From Ipomoea triloba (lineage: Eukaryota; Streptophyta; Magnoliopsida; Solanales; Convolvulaceae), in assembly GCF_003576645.1 (NCBI RefSeq), contig NC_044925.1, positions 18,095,600 through 18,159,599 of the forward strand: a stretch of 64,000 nucleotides of DNA, read 5' to 3'. This document shows, piece by piece, positions 32,650 through 51,500 of this stretch. The translations under genes and the position numbers were made by a program. The notes below the pieces were generated by a model. It saw nothing but the letters and a program-made list of their open reading frames with translations. It made no database searches and was not told where the DNA came from. The first letter of the stretch is position 1, and every line of letters starts with the position of its first letter.

Positions 32650-33659
32650 CAGTGGCGGAGCCACAATGGGGGCAGTGGGGGCAGCTGCCCCCNCCCCCAT
32701 TATAGCCTTTGTATGTATATATGTATATATAATTACATTTTAGATATAAGTATATGAAAACAGATATATGTAAACATACGATTGTTAGCGTAGTTGGTTG
32801 GTGCACAGTTTCACCAGTGAAATGGCGAGGGTTCGAACCATGATAGCCTCATTTGCCCCATGTTGATATTTTCAAAGCCTTTTTATTCAAATCTTAAGGT
32901 AGTAGCCAGTAGGTCCCCTTCATAGCTTTTTTAATATATAAAGTTTTTTTTTTAATTTCCTTTTTATAAAGTTTCTTTTTTAAAATTTAATAATGAGATG
33001 CTCAAAGCCTTTTTATTCAAATCTTAAGGTAGTAGCCAGTAGGTCCCCTTCATAGCTTTTTTAATATATAAAGTTTGCCAGTAGGTCCCCTTCATAGCTT
33101 TTTTAATATATAAAGTTTTTTTTTTAATTTCCTTTTTATAAAGTTTCTTTTTTAAAATTTAATAATGAGATGCTCAAAGCCTTTTTATTCAAATCTTAAG
33201 GTAGTAGCCAGTAGGTCCCCTTCATAGCTTTTTTAATATATAAAGTTTGCCAGTAGGTCCCCTTCATAGCTTTTTTAATATATAAAGTTTTTTTTTTAAT
33301 TTCCTTTTTATAAAGTTTCTTTTTTAAAATTTTTTTTTTAATTTCCTTTTTATAAAGTTTCTTTTTTAAAATTTAATAATGAGATGCGTAATTTATAATG
33401 TGTTTTGTATTTGAATTATAATGAGATGCGTAATTTATAATGTGTTTTGTATTTGAATTATTTTATCATGCGTAATTTATAATGTGTTTTGTATTTGAAT
33501 TATTTTATCAAATTAAATATATTTCATATATTGTTATAAATATTTTTATAAATTTTTTATATGTATTATTTTTCGTCCATAATATCTAACAATATATATG
33601 ACTATATTAAGTGTTTCATTTTTCGCCCCCACTAAAATTTTTTTCTGGCTCCGCCACTG
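32650..33659. mobile_element. hAT-type element, 1,010 bp, noncoding
   Basis: The tips form an inverted repeat CAGTGGCGGAGCCA / TGGCTCCGCCACTG. A perfect 8-bp target duplication GGTAGGGG flanks it (32642-32649 and 33660-33667), the hAT length. No transposase is present. Inside, 32775-32860 has a tRNA-like stretch (A-box-like TAGCGTAGTTGG, B-box GGTTCGAACC), and 32870-33520 is a nested tandem duplication. One ambiguous base (n) is at 32693. Confidence 0.85.
32870..33520. repeat. Nested tandem duplications inside the hAT element
   Basis: Segments of the type 'caaagcctttttattcaaatc', 'gccagtaggtccccttcata' and 'ttttaatttcctttttataaag' are repeated two to four times in a stepwise pattern, and 'atgcgtaatttataatgtg' three times at 33385-33500. 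The pattern suggests several rounds of replication slippage, or assembly stutter. Confidence 0.8.
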
Positions 33660-33667
33660 GGTAGGGG

Positions 33668-33825
33668 TGGGCATTTCGGTCTTCGGTTCGGTTTCAGTTT
33701 TTCGATTTTAAAAAAGTTAAACCATTCGGTTTACATTAGAGTTTGGTCGGTTTCGGTTCGGTTTAAAACGATTTGATTTTGGTTCGAATTTAATTCGGTT
33801 CGGTTTAAGACCCTAAATTTCAACA
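33668..33825. repeat. 'TTCGGTTCGGTTT' low-complexity repeat
   Basis: A 'gggtgggcatttcggt' start leads into multiple TTCGGTT words, a common plant interspersed repeat style. No boundary or element class could be assigned. Confidence 0.5.
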
Positions 33826-34017
33826 TTTCCTAATTTTACAAACATACTACCAAACAATACATATTCACATAATCAATATCTAAAATCTAAACATTATATA
33901 ACAAAATAGCAATTCAAAGTTCAAACATACAACTAAGTAGTAATTACCAAGCATCACATAGTTCAAATCCAATGTTCAAACATTACAAACAAGAAAACAT
34001 CACATAACCCTTGTTAT

Positions 34018-34330
34018 GCCATGGACCCAGGTCCACCTTGCAAGGTGGACCCAGGTTCATGTTCACAATTTTAGAACTCTATGTTCATAATTTTAGAATT
34101 TATGTTCACAATTTCAGTACTCTATATTCACAATTTCAGAACTCTATATTCAATAGTATAACACAATTTTTGAATCTATATAACAAAACTGTTAATAGTG
34201 TTCAAAAATTGTGAATATTGAGTAATGTAAGTTTGTATATTGAGATTTAAAATTGTGAATATAAAGTTCTAAAATTGTGAACATAAAGTTTTAAAATTGT
34301 GAATATAGAGTTTTTAAATTGTGAACGTTG
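34018..34330. repeat. Inverted arrays of a ~22-bp unit with a GGACC-rich palindrome
   Basis: A palindrome-like head (ccatggacccaggtccacc, then ttgcaaggtggacccaggttc) precedes four units of the 'tgttcacaattttagaactcta' type (34062-34150). From 34200 to 34325 the complementary unit 'aaaattgtgaatataaagtt' is repeated. The layout recalls the MITE at 6678, which also has GGACC-rich ends and short inner tandem units. No target duplication was found. Confidence 0.45.
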
Positions 34331-34391
34331 ATTATGTTCTCAAGTAAGCATTGATTATGTTTTAAATAAAATATCTTATATATAATATAGA

Positions 34392-34650
34392 GTTTCTTCC
34401 CAAAATGATCCCTCGACTATTGCTCATTCCCAATTTTACATTTCGACTTTCAATTGCATCAAATGTGGTCCCTCGACTTTCAAAAACTCACCCAATTCGG
34501 TCCTCCATTATATATTCCGTCTAATCAGTGTTAAAATGAAGGGCATTTTCGTCCATGTACCTATTGTTAGCCTAATAAACATTGAGAAATAGTTGATGGA
34601 CCATTTTGAGAATAGTCGAGGGATCATTTTGGGAAAAACTTTTTTATTTA
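34392..34650. mobile_element. Small MULE-like MITE
   Basis: The ends 'cttcccaaaatgatccctcg' and 'cgagggatcattttgggaa' are inverted copies, with further 'ggtccctcgact' phrases inside, as in the elements at 7184 and 29279. No clear target duplication was found. Confidence 0.55.
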
Positions 34651-34789
34651 TTTCATTTTTGTTTACTTTCATTTTTTAGACTATCAAATTAGAATGCTTA
34701 CTCTTAGAGCTTAGCTCGAAGTAAGTTTTATGTCCGTCAAAATTATTTTCCCCTATCTAAAATGTGTTATTTATCTGTTTTGTGTCCTT

Positions 34790-36281
34790 AAACTATTTTG
34801 GAAATGTTATTGGATTTAAAAGTGTGATAAATAGTCAAATGCGTATATTTCAGTGTTAACTCGTAATTTACAACTTTTGTGTATATTTACATGTGTGTAT
34901 GTGTTGGAATGTTATGAATACTATATGGGTTGAACTTATATATTGTGAGGTGTGTAATCTATATCCTTATTATATGAAACTATATTTATTTTGGAGGACA
35001 AATGCTATTTTAGAAAATATATTTTAATAATTAGAGGATAAATACTATCTTTGGATATAAAGTATATTTTTGGAAAGTATAAATATTGATGAGTCATATA
35101 TATGCTCGATGTTATTTTAGAAACTATGTTTAAATAGCTTACGGGCAAATGAGAATGTTTATAAAATCCTATTTTGAATGACTATTATTATTTTTGGAGG
35201 AATTATGTAATAAATGTATTATTTTGAAGGTTTATCTCTTTCTGTGTTTGATTGTGACGTGAATTGTGATGAGGGCTCATGCCCAATGTTGGAATTAAAC
35301 TTGGTAGAAATCATCTTGAGTTACTAGGGCTAGTTTACTACATGCTGGGCTTGGAATCCCAGTTAGGGGGTGTGCACACTTAAGGTAGTGGTCCTGTTTC
35401 CACCTGTGGTAAAGTGGGGGTTGTGTTGTTCACTTAGGGCTTCACTAAGATGATGTCTCTTCCCCACTATTGTAATATTGAGATTGAGATTGAGATTGAG
35501 ATTGATTATGATTGAGATACCTCCACTTATTTATTATTATATATTGATATTTGAAAAATATGATTTGAACTCTTCCCTATTTATAATTATTGACGTATAT
35601 GTTTTTGAGAATGACTTATTAGAAAGTCTATACTAGAAATGATTACTCAAGAATATCTATATTGCTTCAAACGTATTTAATATTATACTTTGAGAAATTG
35701 TATATCTTGCTTATCTTTGGTGTGAGTTAAATCTTTCGAGAACTACTATCTATGATGGAAAAATCATTTTGGAAACACTCTTTTTAAGCTTTTGACTAAA
35801 TGATTTATGGAGTATGGTCTATTTAAGTATCAAAATCTATTTACAAAGTATATATATTTTTTCAAAACTATAAGCATATTTATTTTACCCGGCGAAGTGG
35901 AGCTTACTTAGCATTTTATGCTAATTCTGTTTGTTTGTGTTTTCCAACCTTAATGTTTTCATGATCTGAAGTTTGTGGCTAGTTTGAGAGCACGACGTAG
36001 AACTAATTACCTCTTGAAGAAATTCTTGGCATAATGGTTTAGTTTGTTTCCAATATGTTGTATTATAATGGTTTTGTATATTGATAGTGAATCGTTGTAC
36101 TATGGATTGTAGTTAGAAACCTTTATAGTCTGTGCGTTTGGGCTTAGTGAGTTGGCCCAAGCGTGGCATGACACCCCATCGTTTAAGTTTTGATTTCGCT
36201 TCCGTATTTATTTTCAGTATGGTTAGTAAGAAAGATTTTTTATTTTGGATTATTCGGGCTTATAAATTTGGGGGTGTTACA
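34790..36281 (+). mobile_element. LTR-type repeat fragment (candidate)
   Basis: The segment ends in GGGGGTGTTACA, a usual plant Ty3/gypsy LTR 3' end, and is AT-rich and noncoding. Its first part (about 34795-35250) shares phrases with the inside of the CACTA element (17440-17880), for example 'ttaaaagtgtgataaata', so the same repeat was picked up in both places. A (TGAGAT)n run occurs at 35478-35515. The 5' boundary is not seen. Confidence 0.4.
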
Positions 36282-36645
36282 GTTTATATTCTTATTATGC
36301 AATCCATTTTACTGTACCACCACCATAGCGTATCTCTAGCGGCTATCAAATGAAACTGGGTATACATGCTGGTTTTAAACCTCCGCCTGTTGTCTAAATA
36401 CCTAGGGCAACCCATAATAGGGGATTAATAGATACGCTAACAGCGTACTTTGTGAAGATTGATTCACGACATTAGGGTGTGATATGAGCCTAAATTTAAT
36501 GGAATACCGAGAAATTTCATGGAATGAAAGGAAGGATCGTCAATAATTAAACCACATACTAGTTAGATTGAATTGAAAGTTTAGACGGTAATCAATTTGC
36601 AACTTTTAGCAAATAAATATGCCAAATATATCAATTGATCATACT
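36282..36645. other. Spacer between LTR-type repeats
   Basis: No gene or known repeat recognised. Confidence 0.3.
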
Positions 36646-37551
36646 TGATAGGGAATATACCCCGAGTATACCACCATACGAAGACTATACGTATGTTCAG
36701 TGTACTATACGGTATTAACGTATAAAAGGGACTCTAGTCCTACTTGAATGGGGTTTTTCCCCTTCTCTCCTTCTCTCCTTCTCATCCGGCCAAGGACTCC
36801 ACTTGCTCAGATTATTTTTTACAAATTGTAAGAGGTGATTAGTCACCAGCCAACGTGTGATCACGCTCCCAACTAAGCCAAATCTATTCCAGCTTAGTTG
36901 ACTGTCTTGGTGGTCGACACCATCGGAACCTACTACAGCATCACCAAGCAGCTTCGTGAAGTTAAAACCATGCATATCAAAACAATCAGTCCTTCTCCAA
37001 GTTAGCAGCAACAATTAAAGCTTTGGTTGCCGTTTAGAGAAGGCCGGAAATCAGTGACCTGCCGATCAACCAAATGCCCCCGTGCATTCTTTGCAGGTCA
37101 ACTTCCCGACCTATTGTGCATGGTTCCGTAACCGTTCACCTCGTTGGTCTTCAGTATGAACACACCAACTAACGGTTGGTTATCCGGTTTCGCACCTATA
37201 CTATCCGGCCAGCCGAACCTTACTTGGTATACGCCTACACAGCCTCTAATGTGTTCACAGCTGTTGTCTTCACCGACCACCGAGTAAGTTGGTCGAAGTT
37301 CATGAACCTCCAGAATTGTGCTCAACCTTAATCATACCACCAGCCAAGAGCACCATTGATCGTCGTCACCAAGCCACATGAGGACACGAGGTTCCCGATC
37401 ATTTCTCGAACTGAGAAGTCTCTATTGACCACAACAAGTTATCCCCGTAATTTGATCAGTGGTTTGAAATATAAAAGATTTGCTTCAACCGTGGTTTGCA
37501 CTCCCGTGTGACTATTGTGGGATGAGTCGAATTTAATCGGATATGATTATG

Positions 37552-37552
<1 letters not shown>

Positions 37553-37612
<60 letters not shown>
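37553..37612. repeat. Homopolymer of 60 G
   Basis: An unbroken run of G residues. It is unusual for a plant genome and may be a sequencing or assembly artefact. It lies in the noncoding LTR element. Confidence 0.95.
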
Positions 37613-37919
37613 CTGCCAATTAAATCCAAGGGTCAGAAATTCTCCAAAACTGCAGGCATATTGTTCAAATTTTAAGATTTGTAAATTACAGTAGTAGGTT
37701 TAAATTACAAAATGTATAGCCTGAATTGTAATTTGTATAAGTTATAAGCTCATACTTCGAAAATTGTAATAGCAGAATACATATGTAATAAGTTCGGTTA
37801 GGTCGGTCCATCCACCACCGACATTGTAAGCCCAGGGTCATAACCCGGCATAATTACGATGGCGGTTGGAAAAAAATGCTATGACAAAAAAGTCAGAAAA
37901 AACTACGGTTCTTGAACCA

Positions 37920-38532
37920 ATTTGTGGGAGCAAGGTGCCCACTACAAGAGCAAGGTGCCCGTTATGGTCCTCGGACTGATCTTTTTGGGTGTATAGTGCC
38001 CACTACGGGAGCAAGGTGCCCGTTATGGTCCTCGGACTAATCTTTTTGGGTGTATAGTGCCCACTACGGGAGCAAGGTGCCCGTCACGGTCCTCGAACCG
38101 ATCTTTGGGTTTAGTGCCCACTACGGGAGCAAGGTGCCCGTTACGGTCCTCGAACCAATTTTTGGGTTTAGCGCCCAATACGGGAGCAAGGTGCCCGTTA
38201 CGGTCCTCGAATTGATCTTTGGGTTTAATGCCCACTACGGGAGCAAGGTGCCCGTTACGGTCTTCGAACTGATTTTTGAGTTTAGCGCCCAATACGGGAG
38301 CAAGGTGCTCGTTACGGTCTTCGAACCGATTTTTGGGTTTAGCGCCCAATATGGGAGCAAGGTGCCCGTTACGGTCCTCGAACCGATTTTTGGGTTTAGC
38401 GCCCAATACGGGAGCAAGGTGCCCGCTACGGTCCTCGAACCGATCTTTGGGTTTAGTGCCCACTACAGGAGCAAGGTGCACGCTATAGTCCTCAGACCAA
38501 TTCGTCCGGTTATAGGGCCATGGGAGCAAGGT
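37920..38532. repeat. Minisatellite, 57-bp unit, about 11 copies
   Basis: Units of the type 'gggagcaaggtgcccgttac' + 'ggtcctcgaaccgat' + 'ttttgggtttagcgcccaatac' recur with a 57-bp period (first units 61 bp). Because 57 is a multiple of three, long open frames appear on both strands with a 19-residue repeat; these are by-products of the array. Confidence 0.95.
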
Positions 38533-38664
38533 GCCCTTTCACGATCATTAAGATCCACGAACTCCATCGAATGCTCGAACCCACATATTCGAAGCTAAAC
38601 TTTTAGAAGTTTGTAAAATTTTTTAATTCGCCTTGAAAATTTTAGCATGATCGTTTATGCAAAA

Positions 38665-38960
38665 TTAGTCGTGTACGAAGTCCGATTAGGTCGGCATTAC
38701 CACCACCGACACCCTAAGTCCAATTAGGTCGACATTGCCACCATCGGCACGATGAACCCGAGATCATATATCCGCATAATTCTTACGTAGTAGGCCATAA
38801 CGTCCGGTTAGGTCGGCATTACCGCCACCGGCACCTTAAGCCCGATTAGGTCGGCATCGCCACCATCGGCAATGAGCCCGATACCATATCTTGGTGTAAG
38901 CCCTACGTAGTAGGCAATCAAGTCCGCTAGGTCAGACTTCCCACCCCAGGTTAAAGGTAT
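38665..38960. repeat. Second minisatellite, unit about 45-50 bp
   Basis: Four to five diverged copies of 'ttaggtcggcattaccaccaccg' followed by 'gcaccttaagcccga' recur; a lone copy lies at 37798-37840, before the 57-bp array. Confidence 0.75.
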
Positions 38961-39860
38961 GATCCCTTGATCGGGAAATTTAAACCTCGTGAATCTCTAA
39001 AGACCTACAAATTAGGCAAATCGACCATCGATACTATAAGTACGGTCCGATGCATCGACACCGTAAACTCGACCGAGTCACTTTCCGACCATAGTCAAAA
39101 TTGAAAACGAACTCGGGAAGCTATCGTATCTACTCCCTTGTGTTGACGATTCTCGCAGCATAGGGAGCGAGATGCTACTGATAGGATTGTAGGGCAACCC
39201 CCTCGACCTATGGAGCTCACTAAAGTAATTCCCAACTATAGTACACTTCCCGAGCACACTAACCTTTCGGTCTCATTGGACTTTCCCAGTCTCATTAGAC
39301 TTTCGGGTCTCCTAGCGTCTTTCCACTTGGGATTCTCGGTTCGTAAGCCGAGCATTTTTCCGTTCAAATGATTTCAGTTGTGCTCTTTTGTCCTTAGCTA
39401 AGATTTTTTCCCATCGGGTTTTTTCTTAGTCTAAGGTTTTTAACGAGGCAACCGGCGTAAGTCATGGACTATACGATCAATTTTTTCAGCCCGAACTCTT
39501 CCTCATTGGCGCATAAAGTTGTGCTATTTTTTCCTTGGCTAGGATTTTTTCCCATTGAGTTTTTTCTTAGCCCGAGGTTTTTAACGAGGCAACTAGCGTA
39601 AGTCACGAACCGTAAGGCCAGTCTTCCAGCCCGAACCCTTCCTCATTGACCCGACGTCAGGGCACGGATTGGGTGTGGGGGGGGGGGGAGGGGGCTACTT
39701 GATATGAAATATACCCCGAGGATACCGCTCTATGTAGACTATATGTATGTTCAGTGTACTATACGGTATTAGCGTATAAAAGGGCTTTGGTATTTCATTT
39801 GAAGGGGCTTTGGTCTTTCATTTGACGGGGTTTTTTCCCTCTCTATTTCTCTCTAAAAAC

Positions 39861-40539
39861 ACCCTTAATGTTCTCTATTCTCTGGAATGGAAGAACAATG
39901 AATACGATGGTTTCTTGGGGCTAAATTCTTCCTTCTACTCCATACTTTACATTTATTGTTATACAACTGAATGCATGGTGAGATTATTCCATATCAATGG
40001 TGATTAAGAAAAGAGTGACTAGGTCTCATGTATATTCCCCAAATTGGACCATATATATCCACCGATGCTCCTTAGCTCTAAAAGTGCGAGAAACACATTG
40101 GTGTAGAAAAAACAAGAGTAAACACAACAACTAGATCTAGTAATGAATTTTCATCACTCTTGAAAAATCTTTAAAATTTATGTTTTTAAAACGTTCGTCC
40201 AAAAGACAAGAAACGTCAGTAAATTTATAGGTGCACAAAATAATCACAATACTGGATGTGGAACAACCAGATATTAATATCGATCTTTGGGAAATGACTA
40301 GCATCTGATTGACTTATAAATTACTATGAACATTTATATATATGTGGGAGAAATTTTTAAAAATATTATAGTTGTCGAAAACACAATTGCCTTCAAAATT
40401 GCTCATATTATATGACAATCTAGATTCAGAGCTAGGTGCTAGAAGCACCCTAATTGATTAATGTATAAAAGAAGTAATTATAATGTATATATTGCTCCGC
40501 TTGTTAATCAATGTATTCTCTTTATAACATGTACACTAT
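39861..40539. other. Repeat-derived spacer, nothing recognised
   Basis: AT-rich, without recognisable coding motifs or boundaries. The start may still belong to the 3' LTR of the element ending here. Confidence 0.3.
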
Positions 40540-40985
40540 TGAAATATTAACCCTGTAGGTTACAAATGGGTGTTTGTATGAAAGAGAAACAAAAACGATG
40601 AGGTTAGTGTGATATAAAGTGAGTTTGTAGTCTAAGGGTTTACGTAGAGACCTAGAATTGATTTTAATCAAATATACTCTCCCATAATAGACGTCATTAA
40701 GTTTCCCTACATAATTGACAGAATAATAAATTTAAATATGCAGCTGATGAAATTCATGATCGTATAATTATGGATCATTAGACACTAATGTTTATTTAGC
40801 AAAATCCTTTATGGGCTTGTAATTCTCGGAATGAAAGAAAATAAATATCGCAAACATGTTTGTTATTGAAGTACAAAGATTTTACATAACTTTAAGTAGC
40901 AAGCAATTGATTGAATAAATTCCTCGTGAAGTAGGAAAAATGTAGAAATGAATATGTACCATTATGTGCTTATTAAAGAGTTGTT
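40540..40985 (+). pseudogene. Ty1/copia reverse transcriptase relic
   Basis: Translation gives PVGYKWVFV, a stop, KRNKNDEV, then FNQIYSP and IIDVIKF, matching the RT N-terminus of plant Copia elements (GYKWVFKVK..., AYSPV...). Further on, a frame with CLLLKYKDFT and NEYVPLCAY fits the 'LYGLKQA...' region. Several stops and frame changes mark it as dead. Confidence 0.7.
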
Positions 40986-41003
40986 AATGTAATTATTTAT
41001 TTA

Positions 41004-41304
41004 GGATGCGTTTGGTTCACACATGGGAATCGAAATCGGAATGGGTATCAAATACTTGGTAATGATAATGGGTTTTAGTGAAAGTATTTAGCATGTTTGG
41101 TAGTTGGGTGGAATGAGAATGATTATTAATAGTTGAGGAAGAAAGGAAGAAGGGAGATGAAACCCTTATTTAATAAGGGAATGGGTTTTGTCATTAATGG
41201 GGTATTTCAAACCCATAGTAGCATTCACAAAACCTATCAACCAAACACAAGCAATCACTTTCATACCCATTCCTTATGCCTAAACCCACCAACCAAACAC
41301 ACCC
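41004..41304. mobile_element. Tourist-like MITE (PIF/Harbinger), 301 bp
   Basis: The inverted ends GGATGCGTTTGGTT / AACCAAACACACCC are flanked by the trinucleotide TTA on both sides (41001-41003 and 41305-41307). The inside is noncoding, and a 116-codon frame crossing its edge is incidental. It is about 400 bp upstream of the RECQSIM 5' exon. Confidence 0.7.
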
Positions 41305-41679
41305 TTATTATCTCAATCTTGGCTGATGGTATGAACATCATTGAGATACATAAAGACCTTAATGATATTAGCTCGTGTTTAAAGACGGAGTTTGAAATGA
41401 AAGACTTGAAAATACAAGGTAATGTAGTCCTAATTTCGTCAATTAACACTTCGAAGATCAAATTGACGAAATTTTTAAAATGAGAAAATCACCATTTTAG
41501 TTTCTTAAAAGATTTTAGTTGACGAAATTTTAAACAATTTGATGATCAAATTAGTTAAAATTGAAACTAAAATGATAATTTTTCCATTAATTAATTGTAA
41601 ATAATTGAAGAATTAAAAATGCTTTCACTCTCGTTTATGAAATAACGACGCCGTTTCTATCTCGCGTTTAAACTCCTCT

Positions 41680-41806
41680 CCTGATCCCAATTAGGCGGGG
41701 CGAGACAGTCTTCTTGGCGCGGAGCCTCGGACACTGAGAATGCGAGGGTTTAAAGTTCTTCGATTCTAGGGTTCACTCTCTCCCCAATTCCTATTGTTTC
41801 CACAAG
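41680..41806 (+). other. RECQSIM: Probable 5' UTR exon of RECQSIM
   Basis: GC-richer sequence ends at a good donor (CACAAG|GTAATC, donor at 41807). The next acceptor (CTGAGCAG) at 42427 lies 15 bp before the start codon. The transcription start is not fixed. Intron 1 of about 620 bp contains a SINE-like stretch. Confidence 0.5.
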
Positions 41807-42189
41807 GTAATCAATAATCCTCTTTCAAATTTTCCTCGTAAATTGTAGTTCCGTAAATGAATGTTCATCAAATACATAAATTATGTTTAGTTATTATTTT
41901 CCTTAAATTATCATTTTAAAAATTCCCCCTATTCTCCGAAAATGAATTGCTATTGTATGCATAACAAATTTCGGTCTGATTGCTTGAATTTCATTGTCTC
42001 TGGGTTATGTCTAACCATATAAAAATTTCAGCCGATTCTTTGGGTATTGTTGTTTTTTCTAGCTTGCTGACAGCTATACATTGTTTGAAAAATTGTGTAA
42101 TTTTCTTTTAGTGTTATATTCCAGTTTTACTGGCAATACTGAGTTGGTAAATTCAGATTTTGGGCTATCATTTTTGGACATGTAAACAA

Positions 42190-42294
42190 ATACGGAGTAT
42201 TTAATTTAGGGGATGGGGGAGGTGGGATTGGAACCCAGGCTTAATGACTGGAAAGGGGAGTAGCTTACCATTAAACTAAACCCAAAATCTTCCA
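42190..42294 (-). mobile_element. SINE-like, tRNA-derived stretch in the 5' UTR intron
   Basis: On the minus strand TAGTTTAATGG fits a Pol III A box and GGTTCCAATCCC a B box, about 35 bp apart. No A-tail or direct repeat was found, so it is old or partial. Confidence 0.45.
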
Positions 42295-42442
42295 GAGAGA
42301 TAAATTACTTGTTCTTGTGTTGGTATTATGAAATTTCCTGCCGTGTTCCAATTTCCAAATTAGTCTAGATTTGGTGTCTTGGTAACTTTTTGCACTAAAT
42401 TTGTGTTTATACCTGTGCCCTGAGCAGGTTTGTTCCTGGAAC

Positions 42443-49699
<7,257 letters not shown>

Positions 49700-49765
49700 C
49701 ACCAATTCTTTCAGTATATTACAGCGATTTGTCTTCAAGATTGATCACAAGTGTAATAGAATAAA

Positions 49766-50469
49766 ATAGATTGGATCAACATCAATTAACAATGGGACAT
49801 TATTTTTAGGGGTTTTATTTAATGGTATATAAAATTTTAGACTAAAGTGCCCTTCCGCACCATGAATCAAAACTGATTCTTCATGCCACACCATGACCTT
49901 TTATAACTGTTGTTTTGATTTACAAGCCATTCAATTTTTTTGGTCTAGAATTTTTTTACAGGTTTTTCTGTTTTCTTGATGACATGGTGCAAGTATTACT
50001 TGTGATCAATCCATAGATACCGATACAAAATAAAAAGGCACTCAACACAAGGGCATGCTCGAGCATCATTCAAAAACTCCTTATCAATCTTGACTTGTTT
50101 CAATAAGAAAAAACAATTCAACCGATTCGATTGACTACTGTGTAACAAATATGTAACAACAAAATCTAGCGGTAATAGATTTACTTCACGCTAAAGGCTT
50201 TCAATTTTAGATTTATACAGTATACAACAAAAAAAGACTTGAAGGAAAATGAATGGGGTAAAAGTTTTATTTGAATTCTTTGAAAATTTGAATATCAATT
50301 TTTTATTGACGAGCTACAACAATTGCACAACGAGCTACAACAATTGCACCTATTATCTGATGTGGAGCTTTTTTTTTTTTTTTTTTTTCAATTCCTCCTA
50401 AATTGAAGTTTTCGGAAAGTATTGAGTTGTTTCTTAATTAATCAAAAATTCAATTCCTAGTTGTTCTAC
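49766..50469. other. 3' flank of RECQSIM, no gene
   Basis: AT-rich. The word 'acgagctacaacaattgcac' is duplicated in tandem near 50309-50350, followed by a T run. Confidence 0.3.
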
Positions 50470-50850
50470 TACTCCGTCTCACCTATGTTGAAACCTACGT
50501 TGCGGACTGCTCCGGACACTCACCTCCGCCTCGTCGTCGACCACCACCTCTACACTATCCCCAACCTCCACCGACCTCTCTTCCATCGTCGGCCTTCGAT
50601 TCCTCACCCTTTGACACTCAATCAGATTATGCCCAAACCTCCACCGCACAAATTGCACCACCCTATCATCAATTTCTATTTGGTTTCTCGCCAAGACTGC
50701 CATATACAATCCTGTTCCTCTGTGAATTTAACCAAAATATTGCGAGCATCTAGCACTCTAATGTGAGCCACACCACCAATCACGAACATCTTCTTGAACT
50801 TAGCCTAATTTCATCAATCGACGGCCTGTCCTGTGATAACTAATAAGACA
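50470..50850 (-). pseudogene. LINE ORF1 (gag-like) fragment, candidate
   Basis: On the minus strand the translation includes VVQFVRWRFGHNLIECQ, which resembles a zinc knuckle with its first Cys pair lost, preceded by SIDEI-like and 'VGGVAHIRVLDARNILVKFTEEQDC' phrases typical of the domain before it. The evidence is weak and the fragment is frame-broken. Confidence 0.35.
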
Positions 50851-51248
50851 CAACCCAAAGAATGCAGTTCAATACAGATCTAAAAAGCAATCATAAAAAA
50901 ACCAAGAATGCATTAAAATATATAAAGTAATATTACCTTTTTACTTTTCACTCTAATTTTTTTTAAAATAAACATGTGAAAGAGTTTTACGTTTTAAGAA
51001 TACACTTATCATTTTCTAATTACATACAGAAAAGTAAAGAGCAAAACATTAAAATCACCATAGCTCTAATAGTTGCATCTAGATTTGTCAATACGTGCCA
51101 ACGGGGTGGGCCGCTAGTGGCCTGGCGAGCTAGCCTTTTTTTTTTTTTTTGTATTTTTATTTTTTTGTAAAAATACATTGTTGATAAGATTCAATCCCTA
51201 GACATACTAGAATAACAAGATACTTGTTACCAACGAAGCTACCCCGAC

Positions 51249-51249
<1 letters not shown>

Positions 51250-51328
<79 letters not shown>

Positions 51329-51347
51329 TAGAGAGAGAGAGAGAGAG
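51250..51347. repeat. (TA)n then (GA)n microsatellite
   Basis: About 77 bp of TA repeats pass into GATAGAGAGAG. It sits directly before the SINE head at 51352. Confidence 0.95.
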
Positions 51348-51351
51348 GGGA

Positions 51352-51500
51352 TGGCCAAAGACTTTGTGGTCTAGTGGCACCCGGTGTCCCGGTTTACACC
51401 CCACATGGATAATGGGAGTGGGTTCGAGCCTCAGTGGAGGCAACTGTTACTCTTTGTGCTTCAGTAGGTTGAGAAAGTAGGATGGTGTTCAGGTCCTTAC
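51352..51500 (+). mobile_element. tRNA-derived SINE copy (family A)
   Basis: The head GCCAAAGACTTTGTGG, the A box TGGTCTAGTGG and the B box GGTTCGAGCC are all intact, spaced as in a tRNA. The ending 'cttcagtaggttgagaaagtag' is shared with the complete copy at 28964-29191. The 3' boundary and A-tail are unclear. Confidence 0.65.

Larger units (their letters stand above)
36646..39860 (+). mobile_element. Noncoding LTR retrotransposon (LARD-like) with two minisatellites
   Basis: Two direct copies of an LTR-like stretch begin TGATA(G/T)G(G/A)AATATACCCCGAG at 36646 and 39700. Each has 'gttcagtgtactatacggtatta' and a TATA-type GTATAAAAGGG about 130 bp in. The second copy is preceded by a G-rich polypurine tract (39675-39693) and by two copies of the hairpin-prone motif ending 'gtttttaacgaggcaac' (39375-39450 and 39520-39600), as upstream of plant 3' LTRs. 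Between the LTRs no gag or pol is seen. Similarity of the LTRs fades after about 150 bp, so LTR ends are approximate. Confidence 0.6.

Noticed and set aside
36132..36353. 73-codon frame near the LTR end
   Set aside because: It crosses the apparent LTR 3' end (GGTGTTACA at 36281) and has no domain.
37920..38532. Regular repeats resembling a CRISPR array
   Set aside because: Units are contiguous and diverge along their whole length, with no alternation of constant repeats and unique spacers, and the genome is a plant's.
38023..38598. Long open frames on both strands (168 and 182 codons) with a 19-residue repeat
   Set aside because: They follow from a 57-bp tandem repeat whose length is a multiple of three; frames are open on both strands, no domain is present, and the array lies in a noncoding LTR element.
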